From: Kangiellaceae bacterium
GTDB taxonomy: Bacteria > Pseudomonadota > Gammaproteobacteria > Enterobacterales > Kangiellaceae
Assembly (NCBI GenBank): GCA_026196875.1
Contig: JAPHTP010000085.1
Coordinates: 1 to 58,804 of the forward strand
Length of the DNA stretch: 58,804 nucleotides
Direction of reading: 5' to 3'
Each line of letters begins with the position of its first letter. Position 1 is the first letter of the stretch. A model generated the notes under the pieces. It was not told the origin of the DNA. It did not search any database and was given only the letters and a program-made list of their open reading frames with translations. Below are positions 1 to 9,398 of this stretch, piece by piece. The translations under genes were made by a program, and so were the position numbers.

Positions 1-1298
1 CTATCGCCTTCTCTACTGCGCAACTTCTGCTTTTTGGAACTCGTTGTATTGATAGTAGTATTGATAACCGGCAGAGGACCACCATACTTCGGGCTCATCA
101 TTCTTAATTCAAAGTCCATCGCATTATCCGAACTAACATTCTCGCCAGATTCATTTTTAACAACCGGCATATATGCGAGTGCAAGCCTTCCGCGATAATA
201 AGAATGCATTGAAATTACATTAACATCTGACGTAAATGCAAGAATGAGTGAAATTATCGACCAGGTTAAAAATGTGGCAGAGTCAACAAACTGGGTATGA
301 TTGACTATGTGGTAAAGCAAAATGAAAAACCCGTACATCAAAAGAGATAGTCCAACTGCCGCTAGTACTCCGCTTGAATTTTTAGTACTTTTGCCTGGTT
401 TAGATTTAAACAAAGCAAAAACACCTGTAATTAACGGAACGATGTAAGCTAAATGCTGAGAAATTTCGGCCGCATTCTCCTGTGCAAAATTTGCGTCAAC
501 CCAATTGTCTATTCCGGCGAATAATGGAAGAACTCCTATGACAATTAAACTAATCCCAAGTCCGAGTAGTCGCCCCATGTTTCTGCGGAAAAAATAGCGC
601 TGCGTCAGTCGGCGAAATGCAGGAAAAACTCCGGTAAACGCAAATGCGATTACGGTAACCAAATATAAGAGAAAACAGACTTTTCCCAGGATCAAAAATA
701 ATAAAAAACCATCATGCTGTTGCATTGGTGAACTTTCTGAAAAGTGCAGAGCTTGTGGCCATTCGAGTGCCGTAAACCAGTCAGCACTCATTAAAGTAAT
801 TGCCCATAGGAAAAGTGGAATCAAAACAATCAGGTTAAGAAGCGTCCCGGCAATAATTGATGCGATCAATTGCCAAAAAGAAAAGCCTCTTCCAGCAATT
901 AAATAATTACCGTGTCCACGTAACCAATCCAAAACCGTTTCAGTCTTACCATTACCTGTAGACTTATCGATTGGGGTGTCTGTAAATTCACGGTATCGTT
1001 CCGGGCTAACATGATTGCGTATCCAGTTGAAACAAGAGCCTATGTAACCTCCGCCTGATACGGTCGATAGAATATCTACTTGCGGCAATAATTTTTTGCG
1101 CGATAACGCCTGTAAAATACCTAAATTAAAAGTCGCAGATCGAATGCCTCCACCCGATAGTGATAGGCCAACAACTGGCGCATGGGGGTTTTGTCCAAGG
1201 AACTCCCGACGCTTTTTAATCCATTCTTTTTCTTTCTTTCCAACGTGCTCAAAGTCTTGGGTAAAAGCTGACTCGATGCTATTTTTCTCTGTTGTCAT
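1..1298 (-). CDS. Patatin-like phospholipase family membrane protein (C-terminus beyond window)
   Basis: The frame opens at ATG 1298 and is still open at base 1, so only about 432 N-terminal residues are visible. A patatin fold is indicated by the glycine-rich oxyanion loop SLSGGGIRSATFNLG (about residues 46-60) and the nucleophile elbow STVSGGGYIG with the presumed catalytic Ser81. The elbow reads T-V-S-G-G, not a strict GxSxG. The catalytic Asp-Gly would lie outside the window. From about residue 140 the protein has some six hydrophobic segments, so the lipase domain appears to be split by, or fused to, a membrane region. It is the last gene of a minus-strand run behind two RoxA-like cytochromes; a hairpin lies in the 216-bp gap. 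The expected activity is acyl-ester hydrolysis at the inner membrane; the substrate is unknown. Confidence 0.8.
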   Translation of the reverse strand, partial: MTTEKNSIESAFTQDFEHVGKKEKEWIKKRREFLGQNPHAPVVGLSLSGGGIRSATFNLGILQALSRKKLLPQVDILSTVSGGGYIGSCFNWIRNHVSPERYREFTDTPIDKSTGNGKTETVLDWLRGHGNYLIAGRGFSFWQLIASIIAGTLLNLIVLIPLFLWAITLMSADWFTALEWPQALHFSESSPMQQHDGFLLFLILGKVCFLLYLVTVIAFAFTGVFPAFRRLTQRYFFRRNMGRLLGLGISLIVIGVLPLFAGIDNWVDANFAQENAAEISQHLAYIVPLITGVFALFKSKPGKSTKNSSGVLAAVGLSLLMYGFFILLYHIVNHTQFVDSATFLTWSIISLILAFTSDVNVISMHSYYRGRLALAYMPVVKNESGENVSSDNAMDFELRMMSPKYGGPLPVINTTINTTSSKKQKLRSREGD

Positions 1299-1466
1299 GT
1301 TTTTTCCGTTATTTTTATTTCTTTATTTTAATTTGGTGGTTTCGAATTACTAAGAAAATAACGATGAGTTGCATCTCCCGTTAAATAAAAGAATTAAGGA
1401 AGAACTGTCGAGACTCAACATTTCGAAAGCGTAAAATTTGGTCCCTACTTTGTAAAATCTTCCTAA

Positions 1467-1489
1467 CCCCCTCTTTGCTTAAGAGGGGG
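1467..1489. repeat. Hairpin between cytochrome gene and patatin gene
   Basis: CCCCCTCTT (1467-1475) and AAGAGGGGG (1481-1489) form a perfect 9-bp stem with a 5-base loop. It lies 26 bases past the stop of the 768-residue cytochrome gene on the minus strand. No long T-run follows on the minus strand, so it is a weak terminator or a dispersed G-rich/C-rich intergenic repeat, not a certain terminator. Confidence 0.5.
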
Positions 1490-1514
1490 AAGTTTTAAAG
1501 ATATAAGAAACTAT

Positions 1515-3821
1515 TTAATCCCATTCACCTTGAGCGCAAGAACCATCTTCATTTTGTTCAAGACAGACAAGTTCATCGGTCTTAATCTTTAAGTACTCAA
1601 TAATGGCAAAGCGTTCTTCGTCTGTTAGTAACGGTCCTATAACACCTTTAGGTAATGGATTGTTCTTGTAATCAGCACGATGTTTGGCGTAAGTTTCTTT
1701 ATCCGCGGTAAAACCATGACCTATATTCCAGTTACCTTTCACGCTAGTGTCTAGTAAAAACCCCTTACCGTCAGTTTTAATGGCATATCCCAAATGCTTT
1801 GGATCGTATTCGCGGGATCCCATGTAAAATTCTGGCGTCCGATCTTTTGGCGGAATTAACATTTCATAAATTGATGGGACCGAACCATTATGTAAGAAAG
1901 GTGGCGTCGCCCAAACCCCGGCTAAAGGTCGAGGTTTGTAGCCGCGGATTTGCTGCGGTAGGTCCATTGTTCCAAATCCTTGAATTTTCATTTGTTCAAC
2001 ATAATCCAAACCCTTGTCCTTGTAGTATTTTTCTTTAATCAGTAGACCAATTAAATTAAGTCCCTCTCCTTCAGTTAAAGATTTAACATCCCAGCCTTTT
2101 GGAACACTCATATAGGTTTCATAACCTGATTTTAGTAACCAAATTAGTTGTTTTGTTTGACATTTAACGTAGCACTTATACCCCTGGTATGGTTGCTCGG
2201 TTATTGAGTCAATCGCCGGTACTTCCGCTAATCCACTTAACGCAGCCAGTATCGAATCATAATTTTGTTTTGGATAAGATGGCTCTTCTTCGATATTTGG
2301 ATCCGGGTATGTAGCTAGCTCTTGCGGAAGTGTTCCCAGTTCCAAGCCTTTTGCTTCACGTAGACGAATAACTTCAGTCAAACGGTACTGAACATTTCGA
2401 TTTAACTGCCTTAATAAAAGAGGACTTAAAGTATCAAGAATATCTTGATTGGTAACTCCGGTCATCGAAATATCATAGCGACGGTCCATAAAACCATCTG
2501 CTGCCGAAGGGTCAGTACCAATGTGATCGGTTGGAATAACTTCAATCAACCATTCGTGCAAGGGAGATGTTTTAAGAGGTGCTGAAGCCAACTGCTTTGC
2601 TTTAGAAGCAGGATGTGGTCCATGGCATTCTTGACAATATTGGTTAAACAATACTTTTCCTTGAGCCGCTTTTTGCTGATCAACTCCTCCGAGAATTTTA
2701 GTGGGCCATTTTGGCGGCCTTAATTCACGCAATGTTTCCTCGATTAAATTGAGATCATCCACCCGGACAGAACTAGTGAATCGTTGTTCTTTGGGAAGTG
2801 GATTTCCGTTGTCGTCAAGTAGCGGAATTACCGCTCCTACTCCCAACGCTTCTCCAATATTTCTCGCCAGCGGTTGCGCAACCGAACCGTTATATTGAAC
2901 CCAGTCAAACTTCCAAATATTCCACACAAATGGGTAGCTAACCGGTGCAGCACCATCTTGATAATTATCACTGGTTAAATGGTCACCAAATACTGTGTTT
3001 CCGATTCTGCCGAGCGCATCTGTTCGCCCAAATCCTTCTTGAACGGGATAAAGACCTCGAAGCGGATTATTTTGCCCTGCGCTCAAAAAGCCTTTAATAG
3101 ATAACCACAAATCGTCTTTGAGTTTATCTTTGCCATTGGGATAACTTTGTTTGAGAACTCCTTCGGCAAACTCATCAAACTTCCAAGGATTTAACCGCGT
3201 ATACATCATTGATGCTAATAAAACAGGGGCAAAGTTGCCTCTTTGTGGGTCGGTAAAGGCATGCATTGCTTGTCCACCATCAATTCGGATAGCATATTTT
3301 TTATTATCTTTCGTATAGTGGAGTTCACCGCTGTGGCATGCCGCGCAAGTAATATCTAAAACTTCTTGGCCGATGGTTTCATTAAAGTGTTTAGTAAAAC
3401 CAATTGGAAGCTGATCTGGATTCTTTTCAGTAGGATTCGGCTCAACGATAAATCGATATTTGCGCATATGCTCTGGAGACGCAAATCGTTCATCACTAAA
3501 TGGAATGCGTAAATTTACAAACCAGTCATAACGAACAGCTGCATGCTGTGTCCCCTGGGCCATCGAAGTTCCTTGCGGTGTATAGTAATAGTGATTACGC
3601 CCTTCACTCGATACGTTGGTCCCCCAACCTTGATCGAGATAAATATACTCATCAACCTGCTCTGCATCAGGAATTGATGAAACCGGCCAAAGCACAAACC
3701 AGGCAAAGACTATAAATGCAATAGCAAATAAGGTGATTGCGGTTTTGATTAACCATCGAATTAATTGTGCAACGGTGATCTGTTTAAGCTTGTCAATAAA
3801 ACCTATTGCAGCATCGGCCAT
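1515..3821 (-). CDS. RoxA-like di-haem c-type cytochrome, membrane-anchored
   Basis: 768 residues. One N-terminal hydrophobic helix (about residues 22-46) with no obvious cleavage site anchors a periplasmic domain. Two c-haem sites are seen: CAACH at 159-163 and CQECH at 396-400. The N-terminal block with YLDQGW, a YYYTPQG stretch and RYDWFVNL resembles the start of rubber oxygenase RoxA-type proteins, a branch of the di-haem CcpA/MauG superfamily. The C-terminal domain carries the PPFLHNGSVPSIYEML region typical of this branch. Two extra cysteine pairs (CYVKC, and CLEQNEDGSC near the C-terminus) lack a haem His and may form disulfides. ATG 3821 has the purine-rich stretch GGAGAGAGA just upstream. 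The gene lies 53 bp after a related lipoprotein cytochrome, so co-transcription is likely. Activity (dioxygenase or peroxidase) and substrate are not shown by the sequence. Confidence 0.82.
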   Translation of the reverse strand: MADAAIGFIDKLKQITVAQLIRWLIKTAITLFAIAFIVFAWFVLWPVSSIPDAEQVDEYIYLDQGWGTNVSSEGRNHYYYTPQGTSMAQGTQHAAVRYDWFVNLRIPFSDERFASPEHMRKYRFIVEPNPTEKNPDQLPIGFTKHFNETIGQEVLDITCAACHSGELHYTKDNKKYAIRIDGGQAMHAFTDPQRGNFAPVLLASMMYTRLNPWKFDEFAEGVLKQSYPNGKDKLKDDLWLSIKGFLSAGQNNPLRGLYPVQEGFGRTDALGRIGNTVFGDHLTSDNYQDGAAPVSYPFVWNIWKFDWVQYNGSVAQPLARNIGEALGVGAVIPLLDDNGNPLPKEQRFTSSVRVDDLNLIEETLRELRPPKWPTKILGGVDQQKAAQGKVLFNQYCQECHGPHPASKAKQLASAPLKTSPLHEWLIEVIPTDHIGTDPSAADGFMDRRYDISMTGVTNQDILDTLSPLLLRQLNRNVQYRLTEVIRLREAKGLELGTLPQELATYPDPNIEEEPSYPKQNYDSILAALSGLAEVPAIDSITEQPYQGYKCYVKCQTKQLIWLLKSGYETYMSVPKGWDVKSLTEGEGLNLIGLLIKEKYYKDKGLDYVEQMKIQGFGTMDLPQQIRGYKPRPLAGVWATPPFLHNGSVPSIYEMLIPPKDRTPEFYMGSREYDPKHLGYAIKTDGKGFLLDTSVKGNWNIGHGFTADKETYAKHRADYKNNPLPKGVIGPLLTDEERFAIIEYLKIKTDELVCLEQNEDGSCAQGEWD

Positions 3822-3874
3822 TTATCTCTCTCCTTAATTCAATTTTTATTCTAAATATTTTATGCTTAACTTGC

Positions 3875-5524
3875 TTATAGACTTTTTAGGTATTCTATAA
3901 GTGCTTTCTTGTCTTCATTTGACAAATCAGCTCCATACAGATGACCGGCGTTACTATTTCCCGGTAATGAAGTATCAAACAAACTGGTATTGCCTTCTTC
4001 GTTAGAAGTTAAACCGACTCGTTTCAAGTCAAGATTTCGATCTCCAACATAGAAATGTTTTCGGCGTTCCTCAACCGGGCTCAAAAGCTCATCCAGTGTT
4101 AAAACGGATCCATTGTGTAAATAAGGTGCAGAAGCCCAAATACCGGTCAAAGGACGCGCTTTATAATAGTCTGGGTTTTGATCTATGGTCGCCTTAAAAA
4201 CCGAATGGTAATCTTCTATTACCGCTTCCAAAGTGTGAAGGGGCTGGTTGGCAGCTGCTCCCGCTGCTGCGTGAGCAACCAAGTTAATTGACTTTTCTTG
4301 TTGACCGATTTTACTACCGGCAATAAACAGCAATCGATCGCCTTCAAAACTTCCACTCTTAACTTTTGCGTTCAAGAAATTCTCGACCATCTTTGGATCG
4401 GTACCAATTTCTTTAACCGGCACAAGCCCTGCTTTTAGTTTTCTTTTGGGATCATTTCTATCAACTAACTGATGACAGGCAATACATTTTTGTTGATAGA
4501 TTTGCGCACCGCTATCAATTAACTTTTTATCCAACGATCCTAAAATATCTTCAGGCCATTTTGGCGATTTCAACTCCCATAGCCAGTTCTGAATGCTTTT
4601 TAAATTATCAATATTCACTGAGCTGGGATAACCGGGTTTAATCCCGTCATTAATGATGTTCATGGTGCCATAAACGGCAATCGCCGTAGTTACATTCTGG
4701 AATAGCGGACCTGGTCCAAAGTTTGGCGCGGAACCATTCCATTGAACCACATCAAGATGAGGAGCGTCCCATAAAACAGGGTAACTCACCGGAGCATCTG
4801 GAGAGAGTTTGTTTTCAGGAATTCCAAGCAACTCAACGCCAACGGTGTTGAAAATTTGACCAAAAGCATCAAGGCGCCCATAACCGTAATCCACAGAGGA
4901 ATGGTTCATTAATTGTCGGTTTTTAAGATAGGTTAGCTTTGTTTGCACCTGCTGCTTGATTTCAGCTTCCGCGACTTGAGTTTTTAATGACCGATAAAAT
5001 TCAGAAAACACCGTGTCCGAACTTAAAACTTGTTCGAGAGAGTCACTCACAGTTTTTTCGAAAAGAGTAAAATTGACTAGGCTTTGACCACCCTCAAGCC
5101 TAATTTTGTTGTCTTTAAAATGGACTTCGCCGGTATGGCAGGCAGCACAACCTAATCCTAACCATTCAGTTCCTTGCTTATCTTGATCCAACGTAAATCC
5201 AACAGGCAGACCCAGAGGATTCAACTCTGACTCTTGCTCGTATAAGAACCCCATTTTCTCAATCGATACTTTACTGAGAAATTCATCACCTTCTGCTGTT
5301 TTGAGAGATTTGGCCCACAGGTATGGAATCAGACGTGATCCAAAGCTTGTGTGATGAGCTTTTACAGCCAGTTGAGGAGTCCATCCTTGATCTAGATGGA
5401 TAAGAGAATCCGGCTCAAGCTGAACTTCCTTGTAATCGTCATCAGAACAGCTTGAAATAACAAAAAAACTAATAAAAACAACGACTTTCGAAAACCTATG
5501 CGTACAACCTAAAAGCTTTGGCAC
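3875..5524 (-). CDS. RoxA-like di-haem c-type cytochrome, probable lipoprotein
   Basis: 549 residues from GTG 5524, which is preceded at good spacing by GGGGGA. The N-terminus has a hydrophobic stretch ending in ISSC, a possible lipobox with Cys26, so the mature protein is probably a lipoprotein. Haem-binding motifs are CAACH (126-130) and CIACH (347-351). It shares with its downstream neighbour the LDQGW block, the SYPVLWDAPHLDVVQWNGS-like middle region, the LKSPKWPEDILG segment and the APYLHNGSVLTLDELL C-terminal region, so the two are diverged paralogues. This copy lacks about 200 residues relative to the neighbour. It is the first gene of the minus-strand run cytochrome - cytochrome - patatin. 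Known relatives include RoxA-type dioxygenases, but simple cytochrome peroxidase-like function cannot be excluded. Confidence 0.8.
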   Translation of the reverse strand: MPKLLGCTHRFSKVVVFISFFVISSCSDDDYKEVQLEPDSLIHLDQGWTPQLAVKAHHTSFGSRLIPYLWAKSLKTAEGDEFLSKVSIEKMGFLYEQESELNPLGLPVGFTLDQDKQGTEWLGLGCAACHTGEVHFKDNKIRLEGGQSLVNFTLFEKTVSDSLEQVLSSDTVFSEFYRSLKTQVAEAEIKQQVQTKLTYLKNRQLMNHSSVDYGYGRLDAFGQIFNTVGVELLGIPENKLSPDAPVSYPVLWDAPHLDVVQWNGSAPNFGPGPLFQNVTTAIAVYGTMNIINDGIKPGYPSSVNIDNLKSIQNWLWELKSPKWPEDILGSLDKKLIDSGAQIYQQKCIACHQLVDRNDPKRKLKAGLVPVKEIGTDPKMVENFLNAKVKSGSFEGDRLLFIAGSKIGQQEKSINLVAHAAAGAAANQPLHTLEAVIEDYHSVFKATIDQNPDYYKARPLTGIWASAPYLHNGSVLTLDELLSPVEERRKHFYVGDRNLDLKRVGLTSNEEGNTSLFDTSLPGNSNAGHLYGADLSNEDKKALIEYLKSL

Positions 5525-5710
5525 AGCTATCCCCCATCCAATTTTATTGCTGTTAGAGATTTAAATAGTAATTTTTATATAAATCAGCAATAGAAATTTA
5601 GCACAAAACACAGTGGAATACTTCTCCGAGTTGCAGAAGAATTAAGGTACGGGATATTTAAAAGTGAGCTGTTTTAAGCAGAATAAAAGTTGGTTGAACC
5701 CCAAATCAGC

Positions 5711-7111
5711 TTAGTCTACTTCTGCAATAGCTTTTTTACCGACAAGCGTATCGCTAATGGGGGAGTGGTTAACTAAGCCTACTCTTACCCATTTTTGCCA
5801 CTCAAGATTTTCTCTATTGTAAAGGCGTTTGAGACTCCGCGCCAACGCAAGGCATTCAATAGCATCGACAATGTAAAATAGTAACCATGCTACCGGTGCA
5901 AACAGAATTAAGTTTGAATGAGACTTGTACTTTGAATCCAGCAAAATCTGGCTCCAGATCAAACACGAAACAAACCCAATCAATAACACTAGCGGGATAT
6001 AATCGTTGGTTAAAATAACGTAAGTAAAAAATAAACCGAGTATTATTCCTTCACACAACAATAAAAGCTCAACATAAAGTGAAATAGGTAATAGGATAAA
6101 ACTTAAATAGGGAGAATGCTGTCGCTGAGTGCTAAAGAACAATTCTTTATGTTTAATATAAGTGAGTATGCGTCCAAACTTCCACCTCAATCTCTGGTTA
6201 CACAGACTGTTCCAATCAGAAGGTCCTTCAGTAAAAACAACGGCACCTGCTGCATATTTAGTTTTGTAGCCAGCACGCAGAATTCTAATCGACATTTCAA
6301 CATCTTCAGTGATGATTTTCTTATCAAATCCACCAACCTGAATTAGTACTTCTTTTCTATAAGCTGCAGCTGCGCCGCCAATAATATGAACCGAATTAAA
6401 AACGCCGTCAGAACGTTTGAAAAAGAATCCACACAGATATTCTAATTGTTGTATTAATTCGATTGGCTTTGAGCGATTACCGACAATGACATTACCCGCA
6501 ACCGCACCAACATTAGGGTCCCGGAATTTTCCGACTATATTTTCAATCGCATTTTTGTCCATTAAACTATCAGCATCGATGGTAAAAATAATGTCCCCAC
6601 CAGCCATTCTTACACCATGATTAAGCGCTCTCGCCTTGCCGCCATTAGCCAGACGAATATATTTTAATTCAACCTGACTCTTAGCGTATTTTTTTGCTTG
6701 ATAATCATCAATAAAAGCTGAAACGAGTTCGTGAGTAGCGTCCGTTGAGCCATCATTTATAACGATCACTTCGAGATCCGCATACCTTGTATCTAATACC
6801 GATTGAATCGTTTTAATAATACCTACTTGTTCGTTCCAAGCTGGAATTAACACGGAAACTTTATGCAAATTTCTTTCTTCACTCGCATCAAGCCATTCTC
6901 GATAAAAGTGAAAAGGAAGTACCACTAATTGCAGCGCAAATTTTAAAATTACGGGAGATAGCAGAACCATCATCCACAACTTAATGTTTCCAATGGACGA
7001 TGAATTAACGCGCTCGGCATAAATAGCTAAGCAAAAAACTGTTGCAGTGATAAGAAAACAGCCTGTTAGCAGCAATATGCTGCCAGGGCTGAATAGCCTA
7101 TTATTGTTCAT
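5711..7111 (-). CDS. Membrane glycosyltransferase family 2 (PgaC/IcaA-like)
   Basis: 466 residues from ATG 7111. A TTG four codons upstream is possible, but the G-rich stretch GGGGAAT sits just before the ATG. Two N-terminal membrane helices are followed by a GT2 catalytic domain: VIPAWNE-type start, VINDGSTD, the DADS metal-binding motif, the acceptor-site TEDVEMSIRILRAGY, and QRLRW, which is the QxxRW signature of processive synthases. Several helices follow in the C-terminal third. This is the architecture of poly-beta-1,6-N-acetylglucosamine synthase PgaC/IcaA. No pgaA, pgaB or pgaD partner is adjacent, so polymer identity is open. The gene stands alone, with a 186-bp gap to the cytochrome run downstream. 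Confidence 0.82.
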   Translation of the reverse strand: MNNNRLFSPGSILLLTGCFLITATVFCLAIYAERVNSSSIGNIKLWMMVLLSPVILKFALQLVVLPFHFYREWLDASEERNLHKVSVLIPAWNEQVGIIKTIQSVLDTRYADLEVIVINDGSTDATHELVSAFIDDYQAKKYAKSQVELKYIRLANGGKARALNHGVRMAGGDIIFTIDADSLMDKNAIENIVGKFRDPNVGAVAGNVIVGNRSKPIELIQQLEYLCGFFFKRSDGVFNSVHIIGGAAAAYRKEVLIQVGGFDKKIITEDVEMSIRILRAGYKTKYAAGAVVFTEGPSDWNSLCNQRLRWKFGRILTYIKHKELFFSTQRQHSPYLSFILLPISLYVELLLLCEGIILGLFFTYVILTNDYIPLVLLIGFVSCLIWSQILLDSKYKSHSNLILFAPVAWLLFYIVDAIECLALARSLKRLYNRENLEWQKWVRVGLVNHSPISDTLVGKKAIAEVD

Positions 7112-7540
7112 GGGATTCCCCAAAATCCCCCCACATATCAGCGATATTGAACCACTGAGTCTTATTTATATTGAGTGGGCATCCATGTACGGGACTATTT
7201 TTTAGTTTCGTTTTATTGTGGGCGCATTATGACATTTTTATGACAACGGGACAAAATCAATTGGCTATTTTTTGTACACCCGCTATAGGGTTATTTGAAT
7301 TTATGTGACTGTTTACTCAGAATTACAATTTATCAGCGGAAGTTCTAACTGAGATATATCTAAATTATTAGATATATTTTTCATTTTTTGAGTTGGCAAC
7401 AATATATAAGTACCTCATCCAGCCAAAGATAATTCGTAGCCTGGGTTAACTGAATCTTTGACTCTCATTTATCCTACTTATCCTACAATGCGTCTCACCT
7501 AACAAAATTGGTTCACGTAAATTAAATTGGCAATCCACAA
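7112..7540. other. Non-coding AT-rich gap
   Basis: No open frame of gene quality or recognisable RNA is seen here. The stretch is AT-rich and presumably holds the promoter of the divergent glycosyltransferase gene. It ends where the solute-binding pseudogene begins. Confidence 0.5.
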
Positions 7541-7990
7541 ATGAATAAAAGCTTGATAATTAAGTGGCACTATTGACAAAACTTAGTCGCGCAGAATGCA
7601 GTTTCGGAATATTGTTTTCTGAAGAAAATCATAAACTCCTTGCAAATTAGTATTTGGAGTAGACAATACTGCTCCTCTTCAATATTGGACGAAAAACAGA
7701 GAGTACAAAGGCTCTCAACTAGAATTAGCTAAAACAGTTGTTCAAAGTCTAGAATGTCGTACCGCTTTCGCTCGCTTTTCCATTCCTTATTAGAGAAGAA
7801 AGTTTAATTCAATTTGTAAGAAGTGAAAGTTTTGACATATATGAAGAAAAACCTGTAAATACATTAAGGATGAACGGCTCTAATCCTAGCTTCACAACAA
7901 GCGTTTATTTACATCAGTCAATCCGCTCCGGTATATTCTATTTGGATTTACTAATCACAACCAGCCTGCGCAAATTTTCATCATTTATCT
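7541..7990 (+). pseudogene. Decayed periplasmic solute-binding protein (SBP_bac_3) gene
   Basis: An ATG at 7541 opens a frame that stops after 11 codons. Frame 7635-7790 then reads a recognisable family 3 solute-binding core (CKLVFGVDNTAPLQYW followed by LELAKTVVQSLECRTAFARF) and ends in TAG at 7791. Homology resumes in the +1 frame from 7783 with FLIREESLIQFVRSESFD, which matches the hinge and strand region that normally lies some 30 residues further along, and runs to TAA near 7990. The gene has therefore suffered at least one frameshift, an internal deletion and loss of the C-terminal half. The core aligns with the intact solute-binding protein at 56628 (KPLQYLNSQGKPVGLQ). No functional product is expected. 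Confidence 0.72.
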
Positions 7991-8082
7991 AAACTTTTCA
8001 GTAAAATTGAACTAAAGTTAATTGATAATTCTATTTAACCTTCGTTAATAATAAATTAACTTAGTTGATAAAAATAATTCTT

Positions 8083-9225
8083 ATGCTGCAAGTTGTTGAA
8101 AATAATAAAATTCTTGTTGTTGACGATGCTAAGGATAGCCGTTTGCTACTCAAGTCCCTCTTACAAGATCAATACGAAATTATTGAGGCTTCTTCAGCGA
8201 TAGAATGTTTAGAAATAATACAAGATGAAAACCCCGATCTTTTGTTATTAGATATTAATATGCCTGAAGTAGATGGTTATGAAGCCTGCACAACAATAAG
8301 AAAGAATGAGTCTACTGAATTTCTACCCATAATTTTTGTTTCAGCATTAGATAGCGTAGAAGAAAGGCTAAAAGGCTTTGAAGTTGGAGCAGATGACTAT
8401 TTAGTGAAGCCGGTCGATGGAGACGATCTATATTCACGAGTCGAACAAGTGCTCAAAAAAAGAAATGAATTAACACAAGCGAAAAATGAAGCCAGCGAAG
8501 CCATGCATGTGGCTATGGAAGCGATGACTTCTAGCAGCGAATTGGGTCATTTGATTCAATACGTGCAGGAAGTTCAGTCATTAAATACTATATCAAACGT
8601 TATAGAGTCATTTATAAGCACTTGCGAGAATTTTGGCCTCGACTGCGCAACAATAGAAACCCAAAGCAGGAAACTGAATGCCAGTTGTAATTCAGAAAGT
8701 GCTGCAGCCCAAATATTACAACAATTTAAACCGGGAAAAGAACGAATCGTTTGCATGGGTATTCGCTATATCTTTAAATGCCGTCATTTCATAGTTTTAG
8801 TAAAAAATATGCCTGTTGAAGATGAAGCTAAACTGGGCCGTTTAAAAGATCATATAGCCGTATTGCACGACATCGCTGAAGGGCGAATCGAATCAATTAT
8901 AGCAAATGATAAGTTCGAACAAGGACGAGTTGAAATTATTACCCAACTTATTCAACTTGCAGAAAAGCAAATAAAGTTAACAAGCCAAAAGATCGATAAT
9001 TATAGTTTAAAAACGACTGCGGCTATGAATCAAATGATTCAAAATCTAGAAAGTATGTTGTTTAGTCTCGGGTTAGAAGAAGACCAAGAACAACAATTAA
9101 TGCGACTTGCCGATGAAGTATCAGAACAACTTAATGAAGGCAGAGAAGATACGAATCTATTAGATCTTGAATTGGGCGTAATTTTAGAGGCTCTTTACCA
9201 ACTCTTGAATGAGAAAAGAGCTTAA
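8083..9225 (+). CDS. Response regulator with CheY-like receiver and unrecognised C-terminal domain
   Basis: 380 residues from ATG 8083; a TTG six codons earlier is the alternative, and neither has a clear Shine-Dalgarno. Residues about 6-120 form a receiver domain: VVDD acidic pair, phospho-acceptor Asp in LLLLDINMPEVDGYEA, FVSALD with the conserved switch region, and Lys in YLVKPVD. A charged helical linker follows (about 125-150), then about 230 residues with no DNA-binding, GGDEF, HisKA or phosphatase motif that I recognise. This part has a Cys-containing segment, a strand-rich piece around IRYIFKCRHFIVLVKN and long amphipathic helices at the end. It may be a protein-interaction or sensory output. 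No partner kinase is adjacent. Confidence 0.78.
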   Translation: MLQVVENNKILVVDDAKDSRLLLKSLLQDQYEIIEASSAIECLEIIQDENPDLLLLDINMPEVDGYEACTTIRKNESTEFLPIIFVSALDSVEERLKGFEVGADDYLVKPVDGDDLYSRVEQVLKKRNELTQAKNEASEAMHVAMEAMTSSSELGHLIQYVQEVQSLNTISNVIESFISTCENFGLDCATIETQSRKLNASCNSESAAAQILQQFKPGKERIVCMGIRYIFKCRHFIVLVKNMPVEDEAKLGRLKDHIAVLHDIAEGRIESIIANDKFEQGRVEIITQLIQLAEKQIKLTSQKIDNYSLKTTAAMNQMIQNLESMLFSLGLEEDQEQQLMRLADEVSEQLNEGREDTNLLDLELGVILEALYQLLNEKRA

Positions 9226-9398
9226 GGCAATTCTAAGCAATACTTCTGATTTATCCTAAGCAAAGGAGTAAGATCTCCTTGTCAAAATATCAATCAAGAA
9301 CTTCTTGCCATTCGATGGACCGCTAAGGATATCATTAACATTTCAGTAATTCTGTTCAAGCTACGGCAAAGTGATAAACGCCAGGAATACGAAGCTTG

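Noticed and set aside
1096-1353. An 85-residue plus-strand frame at the patatin gene start
   Set aside because: It is antisense to the patatin N-terminus, where the glycine-rich loop and Ser elbow are clear.
9263-9280. Terminator after the response regulator gene
   Set aside because: AAGGAG and CTCCTT form a short stem, but no T-run follows on either strand.
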